Below the pieces are notes generated by a model that saw only the letters and a program-made list of their open reading frames with translations, was not told the DNA's origin and ran no database searches. From assembly GCA_947396885.1 (NCBI GenBank), contig OX377202.1, positions 84,362,408-84,426,407 on the forward strand: a DNA stretch of 64,000 nt. Reading direction: 5' to 3'. The translations under genes and the position numbers were made by a program. The stretch comes from Heligmosomoides polygyrus polygyrus (Eukaryota; Nematoda; Chromadorea; Rhabditida; Heligmosomidae). Of this stretch, positions 35,301 through 45,670 are shown one piece after another (positions within the stretch are counted from its first letter, which is position 1; each line of letters begins with the position of its first letter).

Positions 35301-37568
35301 AAAAAGGCTCCTTGTAATGTTTAGATTGCTTCCCTATTTATGCTATGATTTCCGCCTCTTTCAGCATTATAGCTAGGCACGAAATTGAGGAAGCCCATGC
35401 AGCTGAAAAACGTTTTTTCCTTCTGTACGGTGGAAGAGAAACTGGAACCGGGTCAGTTCGATCGACTCTCACGCGCTTCTTTAGTGTGATTGGCTGCGGT
35501 GACTACGTTATATCCTGCAATACGGTGAGACGATTTAAGCGCATCATCAGAGCTCAGAGATTTTTAAATGCTCAACCGAGAGCCTATGGTGTGGTTCAGA
35601 CCAGACACTCAACAGCTGGACTGCAGTTCAACGCCTACGTCGAGGCTGTGATTGACGGCCTAGAGCCGGCCGTCAAGGAAATCGCTCAGTTAGCCGGTTA
35701 GCGTGCCAGGAATTCAACACAGGGATTATGAAAGCGGATGGAAATGTTGCATCTTAGGTCATCAACAGCAAACACAGTTGAGATTGTACAACGACAACTT
35801 TGCCGATGCCTGTGTGAAGGCTTATCAAAAACTGAAACAGTTTGCCGACGATGAGGCCAAGAGATTCAAGGATGACGTTAACGCTGCAAGAAAGTCGGTG
35901 ACGATTATAAGGTAAGGCTGTACCTACGTTTCGGCTTCACGTTGGGTGTTCACAACTTACTTCTGATACACTTCAGTCGAACGCAGACTGGCGGGGATCA
36001 GATTGAAGAGGACGAAGAGGAAGAGGTGGACGAAGATGATCAGCTCTCGTCTGAGACGTCGGATACGGAAGATGAAGGAATGTTGGATCCTGGATATGAT
36101 CTTCCTTCAACACCAAGAGCGAATAGAAATGGTACACACCGCTGTTTCAAAGGCTGTAATGGGATGCACAGAAAATTAACCAGGTTCAGATCGAAACACT
36201 GTTAAAAGCGTTCGAGAACGTCGAGCAGCAACAAGAACGGGTCTAAGGAGTTCTTCGCAGGGAGATATTAATGCAGGTAGGTTACTTTACATGAAATCTC
36301 AACACATACCATGTTTGTGGCTATGTGGTTCACACCCATGATTACAGACGGCGATCCTTATGAGTTTCGTGAAGAAGACCCAACGCATGAGCACGCACTA
36401 GAATCAGTTGTGCGAATGGCGTCGTCAAGCAAGCCTTCCTCATTCGGGCTGACGCGACAAGGTAGACACATACATGTAGTTGTGCGCTTGACTTTGGCTT
36501 CACCATGGACTCATCTAGATTCGTTGAAATGCACTATATAGAACAAATAGGTCGAGGATCTGAGAGGACAGTTGTTATAAAGACGAAGAAGAGCAAAGCG
36601 CACCAAGCTGAACCGACATTGAGGGAACCTCATGCTCACCGCCAGAACACAACATCACTACAGAGCATAGTCGACGCAGCTGAAGAAGAGATACAGGCGT
36701 CGAGTGGATCTTCATCATCCAACTCAATGCAGCAAGGTAGATGAATATTTTCTGGGCAATTCGTCTACATGTCAATTTGTGATAATATCAAGAGAAGACG
36801 TCGACCTAGTTTTGAGTTAAAATTTGTTCGTTTCAGATATTGAGTCAGAGTGCAGAGGCATCTGTTCGCACGAGATGAAAGATGCATCTAATCTGCTGCA
36901 GTGGGTGGCGGAGAAGTCGGGGCTGCGCCACCTTGTCTTGGAGCGTAGCAAACGCCATGAATGTTTTGATGCATATGCAGAAAGTGCCAACGTCCTGGGA
37001 GTCAGGCCTACGAAGGTACAGCTGGAATCCTCATCCTTTCTTAGCTACATATACGGATCGTCGAATTTCAGGAAATATTCCCTCACTGCGTTGTTATACC
37101 TTTTGCTGGTGCAAACCAACTATGCAAGCTTCTCTGGGCGGCGCATCACGATGCGTTTCGTAGAGGTGGTACGGTAGTGCTGATGTTGGAGAGCTTGATA
37201 CCTGCTCGCCAAGCGACAGTGTTGGTTCTCGGTAGAACTATACAAGCCGACGAACCACGTACATTCAGCTCTTGCGTTGCGTTCGAACTGCGCTGTGAAA
37301 GTGGAGATGTTGGGCGGTGCTTCCCAGTGGTGAGTCATTATTGTAACTACGTGCGGGTTAACAGCTTTATTATTCATGCCACTCACTATTCGATTAGGCA
37401 CGAAGCCTCGCTCGATGGGACGTTACGATCAGCGACGAGTGGAGAGGAGCGAATGTCAAACACTTGCCTGTAGAAGACAAGAATAAGTGGAACGACCTGC
37501 TTTATAAGGCCGACTGTACCATTGCAGATGTCCTAAGGATTCTATTGGAACAGCCGTGGCAGTTGTAA
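29340..37568 (+). CDS. Zinc-finger tyrosine-recombinase-like protein, gene 1 (multi-exon)
   Basis: About 23 exons are inferred from GT/AG sites and phase, giving roughly 1,150-1,200 residues. Well-supported exons: 29340-29586, 29676-29809, 29861-30013, 33396-33581, 33658-33751, 33811-33933, 33986-34089, 34146-34270, 34314-34477, 34545-34675, 34739-34869, 34929-35094, 35159-35286, 35365-35524, 35600-35696, 35758-35911 and 35977-36131; less certain exons run to TAA at 37566. Exon 2 carries a zinc finger (QFCIFCGKH, then RHHLKKHH). The integrase-like core shows the Arg box CSGTRNEAMYK (Arg at 34966), HYIKLRE, SCNT-TRHSTA (Asn replaces the usual His; Arg at 35603), and GHQQQTQLRLY with His at 35760 and Tyr at 35787 at the canonical +9 spacing. 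An acidic linker and a C-terminal domain shared with gene 2 follow. Family assignment comes from motif order; the protein could be a Crypton-type transposase or a domesticated relative. A 3.3-kb foldback lies in intron 3. A poly(A) signal is at 37585. Confidence 0.72.
30039..33348. mobile_element. 3.3-kb foldback element (family F) inside intron 3 of gene 1
   Basis: The ends are AGTGCTCCGTCACGC (30039-30053) and its exact inverted copy GCGTGACGGAGCACT (33334-33348). Left and right arms are long imperfect inverted repeats around a central palindrome near 31590-31690 (CATACGCTAAGCGATGAGTC). The left arm contains three direct ~404-bp units (starting near 30430, 30834 and 31239). The right arm contains G-runs and degenerate inverted units. 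There is no coding capacity beyond periodic frames. No target-site duplication was evident. The host exons on either side (ending 30013 and starting 33396) stay in phase, so the element is confined to the intron. Confidence 0.85.
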
Positions 37569-37584
37569 CAGCCACAAGATAATT

Positions 37585-37729
37585 AATAAAGACTTAACTT
37601 ATCGGAATGTGACTTGCAATGCGTTAGCGCGCTCTGTCATATCGCTACACGTCAGTGGCATACCAGCGCAAACAAATAACGTTTCGAGAATTAGAGTTTT
37701 CAGAATTTTTTTCAACCTTACAAGTTGCA
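37585..37729 (+). promoter_or_regulatory. Operon-like intergenic spacer between the two recombinase-like genes
   Basis: AATAAA lies at 37585-37590, 17 bp after the stop of gene 1. The start codon of gene 2 is at 37730. The spacer contains GAGTTTTCAG (about 37695-37704), a good acceptor consensus placed where a trans-splice site would be expected. A ~140-bp gap of this kind is typical of downstream genes in nematode operons; whether this one is transcribed that way is inference. Confidence 0.45.
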
Positions 37730-40700
37730 ATGAATCCTGAACGATCCCCAACATCCGAAGATGACCAACCTCAGCCACGTTCTGCCATATCCCGACAGCG
37801 ACGCAGACAGGAGCAAAGAGCTGAATTTAAGCGGATTGGAGAGATGGCAAAACTGCAGTTACCCGAAATGGAACGAAGAGGGGACATACCGAAGCTTCCC
37901 GTGAAACTCTCCGACGGTCTGACGCGTTATCAACGAAGATGTACTTCTGTTTTAGTTTCTATTACCAATACTTCCAGCTGTGTACTTCCCGGCACTGCCA
38001 AGTCGAGGCGTGCAGTTCTGCGTGGGATGCGGCAAACACGGGAAGTTCAATCTTCGGATTCATCTCCGTGACCATCACCAACTCCATGTAGAAAGCGATC
38101 AACACAAGGTGTGTGCAAGACGTGGTCAGTTAGGAAGTGAATTAATCGGACCACCGTTCAGATGTACGAGCAGACCAGCAGAGGAATAATGGAGAGGCTC
38201 AAAGGCGCATCGATTGATTTAGAAAGGATTCCTAGAGAGAAGAATCCAACATACAATGCTTTTGTAGCACAAATAGAAGATGCCTACATACCCCTAATAA
38301 ACGTAAGCAGCTTGGGCATGTTCTAAGTTCTCGGTCTCAGATCTTCCCAAATGTCATCGTCGACCACCATTTCAGCGGCACACAACTGAAAGGAGCGGAA
38401 ACGGTGACGACCGTGACGAGGGGCAGCTGGAAGGTTTGCAAGAGCTTCGTACGATGCAACATTTCTCCTCTCAGAATAGTGTGTTCTAGAGGTAAATGAG
38501 GGTGACGGTTCTCGAGCGGTTCTCGCTACAGAGATGCGGCCGTCCGCGACCATGGAGGTGAGATTGCTTAGGAGTTCCATCGCTTTCTATCAACTTCGCT
38601 GCGTTTAGACGCGAAGCGGCTCTCGAATTGCGACGTCCACGTTGCGTCGAGAACAGCTTTACATGGAGAGGAACGACGCACGGTATACAGGTAGGGTTTC
38701 TGCGCAGCTTGACATTATTAAGAAAAGACATCTGTATATTTCAGGAGGCGAGACGGTCCACCCCCTATTCAAAACCGCACCAGACACCAATTCGATGTTC
38801 GAATGGCAGAACGACTACATCACCAGTCCTCCATACTATCTTCAACGCTTTCAGGTTACCGGACGCCGCGGTGAAAGTGATTTTTCTAAGATTAGGATTA
38901 GAGTGACTCATCCCGGTACATATAATAAAAAGCCAACGTTAAGCATGGATGAAAGACGCGGACGAGCAGCTAAAGTTCTGGCGAAAGGTCGACAGAGACC
39001 AACATCCAGTTCTGAAGGCGTTCCACGATCAGCACCTTATGCGAACAACAGTGAGGATAATTTATTATGAGGCGATCCTCTAACGTCACAACTCTGCAAA
39101 AATCTTCAACAGATGATCCCGTCTTCGTCGCGAGCCGAACCGCCAGTCGAGGAACCACGCCATGGGCTGCACCAATACGCGCAATACGTCGAGCGGTACA
39201 TGCTTGCAACGATGAGGTCGAGGGGAAGGTGAACTGCTTCGAGATCATTTCGCCAATGAGACCACACCGTCACGTAATACGTCCTGCTTTCAGATATGGT
39301 GAGCCCATATCTATAGATGATGCACTGTTCTCCTATGAAATCGCATCGGAGTTCTTCGCGCGAACGAAGAGAATTGGAGTTCCTGTAGAAAACCGCATCG
39401 GATTCGCCAAGGCTCTAACCAAATTCTTCAATTTCCTCAACATATTCATGGAGTCTGGTGAGGTTTGCCAGTACCTGATTACGAGTGAAGTACCATCTTA
39501 GTCACCCAGGTCGCGGAGCGGAAAGGAGCGCAGCTCTGAAGTGCGCCATGGACACAATGTCTTATTATGTGGAAGAGCTGAATAGGGAGCTGTCAGATCT
39601 TAGAACATTCCTGCCTCTGAGATACAGCGATCCTAAGTTGAGTTCATAGCTGCAAGCGATACGCGAGAATAAAACAAATTAGCTGTCATACTCTTTCGAT
39701 TCCTCATATTATTCCTGCTTTTTAGGAGGGAACGCCTTATTGCGCCGTGAGGGCCATATTAGATCACCACAGAATTGATGAAAAGATCAATTCCATTATG
39801 CAAGGGTTTGAGAGTGGAGAACTAATCTACATCGACTACAACTACGTCATGAGGTAGCATTGCTAACACTAGTTTCCGCACGAAGACCCGAATAAGAATG
39901 TGAAGTTCCAGTGCTCTTATGGCGTATATTGTGCACTCGAATGCGGCACGCAACGAGGTAGTATACAAAGTGCGCTATGGGAGCTTTTATGCTTCGACGA
40001 CTGCGACAGGAGAAAAGGTGCACGGCTTGCATGAAGAACGCTTCCAAATCGGAGAAGGTGGCGAAAGTCGTTACTGGGTGAGAATATATAATATTCACAT
40101 ACTTCATTCATATCCTTCCAGGGTGAAAACACTTGAACGTCTTTACAGGTTGGGATTTATCCTAATCCAAAAAACACTAACCGTGTGCAGAATCCTTCAT
40201 CATACACGGGGGGTCTGTTTGTCCTCGACGAGACTTCGCATAGATGGCTTACTCACTATACGAAGCTGCGCAAGTTGTGAGTTTTTTCTTGCACGAATAC
40301 CGTCATGCTAAATCCATTTTTGCCTCTATTCCCATGTTATACGTCTTCAATTTCAGTATCGCCCAAGGTAGCGAGATGGAGAAGCCTCTTTCTCCATTCT
40401 TCTTGCAGTGGGGGAACAGGAAGCCAATCTACAAAGGCAGCGCGTGTTTCTATCTGAGAAAGTTCTTCGCCGACTCGAAATGCGCGAAGTTTGTAATCAG
40501 CTGCAATACGGTAGGTGTTCAGAGCTGTCTTAGGTGTTTGAAAAGTTCCGCTTGCTCAGACATCGTTGGCAGGATCAAACTGGTTTTATAACAAATTCAG
40601 ACTAGGCACAGAGCAGCTGAACAGCTCTACAGTCGGTACTGGCGCGAACAGCTGCAAGCGCTACGATATGACGCCGATGCACTGTCTCAACTGCAAGGTT

Positions 40701-43700
40701 AGCGATCATATGCAATTTTGCAGTATTGAGTAATGTGAATGAAATATATTCTAGGACACGATGCCGAAACGCTGCTTCTCCGCTACAACAGGGATTTTGT
40801 AAAGTCTGCCGTGTACGCCTATGTCAAGTTGAGACGTTTCGCCGACGAGGATGCGAACAATCATGTGTCCCTCATTGCGTCAATCCAAGAAAAGGTGTTA
40901 GTAGAAGAGTGAGTTGAGCACTAATTGGATGCTTCGCGATATTGTTATGTGATAAATTCAAAACTTGCGCTTATAGCCTCGCCAGCATAAACGAAGAGAG
41001 GGCAGCTGACGAGGCGACACACAGGATAGATCTCGGAGCGGAAGAAGCTGGTAGTGATGACCAAGGGGCTGGCGAGGATACAGAAGGTGTCAGATCTTCT
41101 GAGGGAAGATCAGATGATGGAGACGAACGGCGAACGGGTTCTGGACTCAGCAGTCCTGGCCAGGATGCAGGACAGGATGATAGCGCAGCAGATCTTGATG
41201 ATCAGGCTGGACCTAGCGGAATTGCACAGCAAGTTGGAAGAGCGGAAAGGACCATTGAGGACAGGACTGATGCAGAGGAAGCTGCTCGCGAAGCAGGACA
41301 TGTAGCTAGCGGGATAGATCTTTTGCAAGCTCGATATGGGCTGGACGACCAACCTGGACCTAGCGAGCTTGCACAGGAAGTTGGAAGAGCGGAAAGCAAC
41401 ATTGAGAACCGCGATGATGCAGAGGAAGCTGGTCGCGACGGAAGACAGGCAGCTAGCAGGGCAGATCTTTTGCAAGGTGCCAGATCTTCTGAGGGAAGAT
41501 CAGATGATGGAGACGAACGGCGAAGAGGTACTGGACTCAGCAGTCCTGGCCAGGAAACAGGACAAGATGATAGCGCAGCAGATCTTGATTATCAGGCTGG
41601 ACCTAGCGGAATTTCACAGCAAGTTGGAAGAGCGGAAAGGACCATTGAGGACAGGACTGATGCAGAGGAAGCTGGTCGCGAAGCAGGACATGTGGCTAGA
41701 GATCTTTTGCAAGCTCGATATGGGCTGGACGACCAACCTGGACCTAGCGAGCTTGCACAGGAAGTTGGAAGAGCAGAAAAGGCCACGGATGACCGCGATG
41801 ATGGAGAGGAAGTGGTAGAAGCAGATGTGATCGGCCGAAACGAAGAAGCCGCTGTTCTCCATTGTTTGCCGACTCCTGCAAAAGAGGAGGAGATTTTAGG
41901 GTACATGCGAGAATTGAATAGCATGCCATACGAAGAGCCGGTGAAATCTCTCAACTCATGTTTCGATCTCGAACGGTTTAACCGCCTTCGGACGGCGCAG
42001 CCATTCCAAGTACGTCATGTCACCCTTTTTCAGTGTCATTTAAAGTAAAGAAATCACAATAGCTGATTCTTAGATATTTCCCTGGCTCGAAATCCGCGAA
42101 ATTCCCGAAATAAATGGGAAAGGAGTATTCGCAAAGGGGAAAATCGGAAAGAGCAACATCGTCTCTGACTACCGGTGAGCAGACATACACATCACAAAAC
42201 TCTTCGATTACGCGTTCACGGGAATTTCTCTTGTCTATCCGTATATAAACTTTCTTTTAGGAGTGTCCTAGTTCCACAGCATTTTGTGAGGGATCTTCAG
42301 TCATCCGACCAGTTTACACAAGAGCAAAAAGACTTAATTAATGACTACGTCGTGGACATTAATGGTAAGTTAAAAGGATTAACTGACATCAAGGAACTTT
42401 AATGTGTTACACTTTTTTAGCACGCTGTCACGAAAAACATAAAGTTGAGCCACTGATGAAGCCCATGTCATTCCTCGGTCACCGTGCCCTTTACAAGGGA
42501 TCTGTAACACTGGGGCGTTTATTCAACCACAGTGCTAAGCATCCAAACATGAAACTCGCCCAGTATTGTGAACTGTTCGCGACACCTCAGGGACCTCAAC
42601 CCCTGATCTTTGCTTATTTGTACGCGGTCAGGGAAATACAGGTGGGTTGGCGCTTAATAAAAAGTTCCCTGTACGTTGCTCCACCAACGGATACACATTC
42701 ATCACGTTCAGGCTGGAGAGCAGCTGCTATGGAACTATGGACCCACCTACACGAGATTGAATTTGGAGTGCATATGCAGCAAATCAAAGTGTAAACCAAA
42801 CTTGAGTACGTCTGCTTGCGTTTTTATATTCAAAATGACATGAACACGATCAGTTAGGTAGCCAATGGGTTCTAGCTATGGAAATGTCATTTTCGGTCTT
42901 TGAAGGTGCACACATATTCCGTAACTTGCTCTCAGCTGTAGACCAAGATTGGTATCGACCTTTTATTGGGCTTACGTTTCGGCGATGTCGCCTGCAGAAA
43001 ATTGGCTTCCATTTCTGAACGTGCAGGTTGGCCTCTCGGGAGGAGTTTTCAGGACGAGGTGGTACCGCAAGCCGAGCAATAAAAATATCCTTGTCCACTT
43101 CCGGTCATCTCATCCAAGTAGTACTAAAAGGGAATAGTGCGAAATATGTACCGAACGGCGGCTAAAGTTTCGTCTGATACCGAACAGGAAGCCTTCTCAA
43201 GGGATTTGGCAGATCACATTGCAAGAGCCAACGGGTATCCCACGGAAGCGTTCCACGGACGACGAAGGCGGCGAGCTGTGGTGACAGCAGCTCAAGCTCA
43301 AGAAGAAGGAAAGATACCCTTCTGCATCCCTTTTCTATCAGACGAAACCAGTGCGTCTATTCGCACATGCCTTCGTAAAGCAGGTTTACAGGACCTGGTG
43401 AGAGTGATTGAGATCCCTCCCACAAACTTGAAGGGACAATTAGTTCGGAACCGCCTATACGACAGGACGTGCACTACACCATTCTGTGTTGTCTGCCCGT
43501 TTGGAAGTGCAGGTGACTGTATGACATTGGGGGTGGTGTACCTCATTACATGCAGTCAATGCGGGGATGAGTATATAGGGGAGACGGGGAGACCGCTTTG
43601 CACCAGGGTTAAGGAGCACTTGGATGGGCTAAGAAGATCTAATGTGTCTACTCCGTTGGGGGAGCATAGGGTCCGGAGCCACGATAGCGCAATGGTTGAG

Positions 43701-45149
43701 GTGGCGGTCACGATCTTGGCGCGCGAGCGCGACGTCACGGCACGCAGAACTCTCGAAGCGTTTTGGATCGCGGCCAGAAATCCAAAGTCAACCCCAAGGA
43801 GGAGTGCATCGCGGTGACGCAAGAGCTGGCGCCCTACGTCGACCTCTGCGGGTTTGACCTACGTGGTCGTGCTCAAGGGGGTCCCAGGGGCAGGTGGTCA
43901 GTCGATATAAGCTCGCAAACCCATCCGAGTTAGCCCACCTCCAGCTACGGGTGACTGGTGGATCACTTCGACCCCACCACTAAGGTTAGCGTTACTATGC
44001 TCGACGACATTGCTTCCTGACTCCTTGTCTCCTTCGGAATTCACTCCTGTAGGATGAAATGGCGTTTGGGTGAGTAGTTTTTCAAATGAACTCGACTATT
44101 CCAGGCTCTTACGAAGGCGAAATCGCCGAAACGTAAGCCTAATAAAAGGTCGATACCAATCTTGGTCTACAGCTGAGAGCAACTTACGGAATATCTGTTC
44201 GAACAATGCCAAGATTTATGGAAAGTCGGACGTGGACGGTGCACATATAATTGCCTCACGTTAACCTCTACAAATTTACTTCAGATTCGAGCACTGTATT
44301 GCAAATGGAAGTGAACTCCATGCATATCGGACACATTGACGGAGTGCCAAGGGATGAGGACTCCCTGTCGCAGCGAATCTGGTCACTTGGTGAAGGCGAC
44401 TCGTCACCAATAACATCGGGCAATGTGTTTCGTTCGCTGAACAATCGCACACAAGTGATTGGGCTTGTGGCAGACGCGGCACATGGAGTATTCGAGGATC
44501 CCTTAGAGGCATACTGTAGAGGCCGCACTCTGCTCTTAGGCGAAGAGGTAGTTCAACATTTTGGGAATATGAAAAATCGTGTGAATACAAAGTGACCATT
44601 TAGCGAGACCTTGACATGATTGTCGGCCAAGATCTCAGCAGAAAGTCTTCTGATCTCGCTCGTCTTCTGCACATTGCCCGACGCGATGCTTACGAGAACA
44701 GCAATCCTGTGGTACTGGTTCTGATGCTGTCGGGGGGCCAAAGCACCCGAAGGAAGTCCGGAATCGTTGTACTCTTTGGACCGCTCATCGGTCCATTTGA
44801 CCCGAAACGATACGGAAACTGCATCGTTGTCGAGCCACAAGGGAACCGATTCATTATAGCCGTAAGTCGACTAATTTTTTTGGTGTTTTTCGTTCCCCTT
44901 TGTTATATTGTAGTTTTCTTTCAGACTGAACAAACTGCTGAGAATAAGGACGAACGAACATTGCTTGAGGAGTATGGATGTTCCCAGTTGTACCACTTTC
45001 CTGCTGAAGTGGATGAGCCGATGTGGAGGAAACTACAGAACTGCGACACTACAGAACAAGTAGTAAAGGCATTGGATAGCAGGAACGTAGAGAAGAGTGA
45101 GAGTCGGAAGAAAGGCTCACGAGCAAAGTCCTCTAGAGCTGCTCGTTAG
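37730..45149 (+). CDS. Zinc-finger tyrosine-recombinase-like / SET-domain fusion, gene 2 (multi-exon)
   Basis: About 25 exons are inferred, roughly 1,470 residues. Early exons (37730-37916, 37978-38108, 38162-38302, 38376-38448, 38490-38557, 38609-38690, from 38745) match gene 1 in order and phase. Zinc finger: VQFCVGCGKH, then RIHLRDHH. Integrase-like core: NAARNEVVYK (Arg at 39949), HYTKLRK, SCNT-TRHRAA (40601), and GHDAETLLLRY with His at 40757 and Tyr at 40784. An acidic repeat exon (40979-42009) follows in frame. SET exons 42074-42174, 42261-42364, 42421-42641 and 42712-42805 read EINGKGVFAKGKIGKSNIVS, GRLFNHS, VREIQ/AGEQLLWNYG and a post-SET-like CICSKSKC. The end (44285-44591, 44642 on) is a domain shared with gene 1, then a basic tail SRKKGSRAKSSRAAR. 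One oddity: the donor near 39637 gives the wrong phase, so a 1-nt lesion, sequence error or alternative splice is possible. Confidence 0.72.
40979..42009 (+). repeat. Acidic repeat exon of gene 2 (~390-bp internal tandem repeat)
   Basis: CAGATCTTCTGAGGGAAGAT occurs at 41091 and 41481, a 390-bp period (130 codons). Two nearly complete units encode ARSSEGRSDDGDER, DQAGPSGIAQQVGRAER and QARYGLDDQPGPSELAQ segments. Because 390 is a multiple of three, the frame is kept and the repeat varies protein length. The region is Asp/Glu/Gly-rich and probably disordered. It links the recombinase-like core to the SET domain. Confidence 0.85.
42074..42805 (+). other. SET-domain exons of gene 2
   Basis: Four exons encode a SET-like fold. 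The N-terminal strand is LEIREIPEINGKGVFAKGKI (usual G-x-G-V-x-A pattern). A mid insert is followed by GRLFNHSAKHPN, matching the R-x-x-N-H-S cofactor-binding motif. Then comes a strand ending AVREIQ|AGEQLLWNYGP, matching G-E-E-L-x-Y-D-Y-G with the catalytic-type Tyr retained. A short Cys-containing tail (ECICSKSKCKP) stands where a post-SET module would be. SET domains transfer methyl groups from S-adenosylmethionine to lysines. Activity and substrate cannot be predicted here; YDYG to WNYG and NHSC to NHSA are departures from the usual motifs. Confidence 0.75.
42914..44194 (+). mobile_element. Penelope-like retroelement remnant (RT C-terminus + GIY-YIG) in an intron of gene 2
   Basis: The intron 42806-44284 contains two overlapping frames. 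42985-43137 reads NWLPFLNVQVGLSGGVFRT and FRSSHPSSTK, the end of a Penelope-like reverse transcriptase. 43137-43817 encodes its tail, a Cys motif CTTPFCVVCP, and a GIY-YIG endonuclease (GVVYLITCSQCGDEYIGETG, then RPLCTRVKEH and a later RRTLEAFW Glu). A 1-nt frameshift at about 43137 separates them, and the RT catalytic core is missing, so the copy is inactive. It is bounded by an ~80-bp inverted repeat (42914-42993 and 44115-44194), containing GGTCGATACCAATCTTGGTC on the right. Flanking host exons remain in phase (42805 and 44285), so the insertion is spliced out. Confidence 0.88.
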
Positions 45150-45499
45150 ATTCATGTGTTCTCTGCTTTAATAGAATGAATATAACTTACTCCTCAGATG
45201 TGCTATGCGCTTTTTTCCGTTGTACAGTTAATTGCGTGATGAGAGGAGTTGCTCTCCGTATGTACATAACTATTGTTTGAAGGGTGTCATAGTATTATAG
45301 AAACCGATAAAATGTTTCTCCCACATCGTGAAGTCAGTGAGTTGAAGAAACGCCTTGGATATGCGGCTCGCTGATTACTCTTCAGCCCCTTCCCTACTAC
45401 TAAAAAATCCCTACTAAAAAAGCTGCCCTCGCTTATGGGGTATAGTAATGTGCTCTCCACCTGATTGGTAGGACGCCTTCCCTCCGAACTGTATAACCT

Positions 45500-45670
45500 G
45501 CTGAATCCTCAGGCATGTAGAAGACGTCTGGGTATTTTCCACTGCTTTAGCGCACCGTAATTTCGTCCCCTATTTGCTTCCTATTCTCGCGGATCGATAG
45601 CTCTTAGCGAATTATTACATAGTATGACCTCGACTACCCAGGACTGAAGTTTCGGGCCGCTAAGGTGAAA
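45500..45670. repeat. Foldback family F fragment
   Basis: It shares GTAGAAGACGTCTGGGTATT, GCGAATTATTACATAGTATG and GACTGAAGTTTCGGGCCGCT with 49310-49480. It lies just downstream of gene 2. Confidence 0.75.

Noticed and set aside
36882..37401. Definite Dam-like methyltransferase at the C-terminus of gene 1
   Set aside because: Pattern resemblance only; no [DN]PP[YF] catalytic motif could be found (the position reads VIPF).
29340..45149. DIRS-type retrotransposon
   Set aside because: DIRS elements pair a tyrosine recombinase with reverse transcriptase and RNase H. The only RT-like sequence here belongs to the nested Penelope-like remnant, and host exons contain none.
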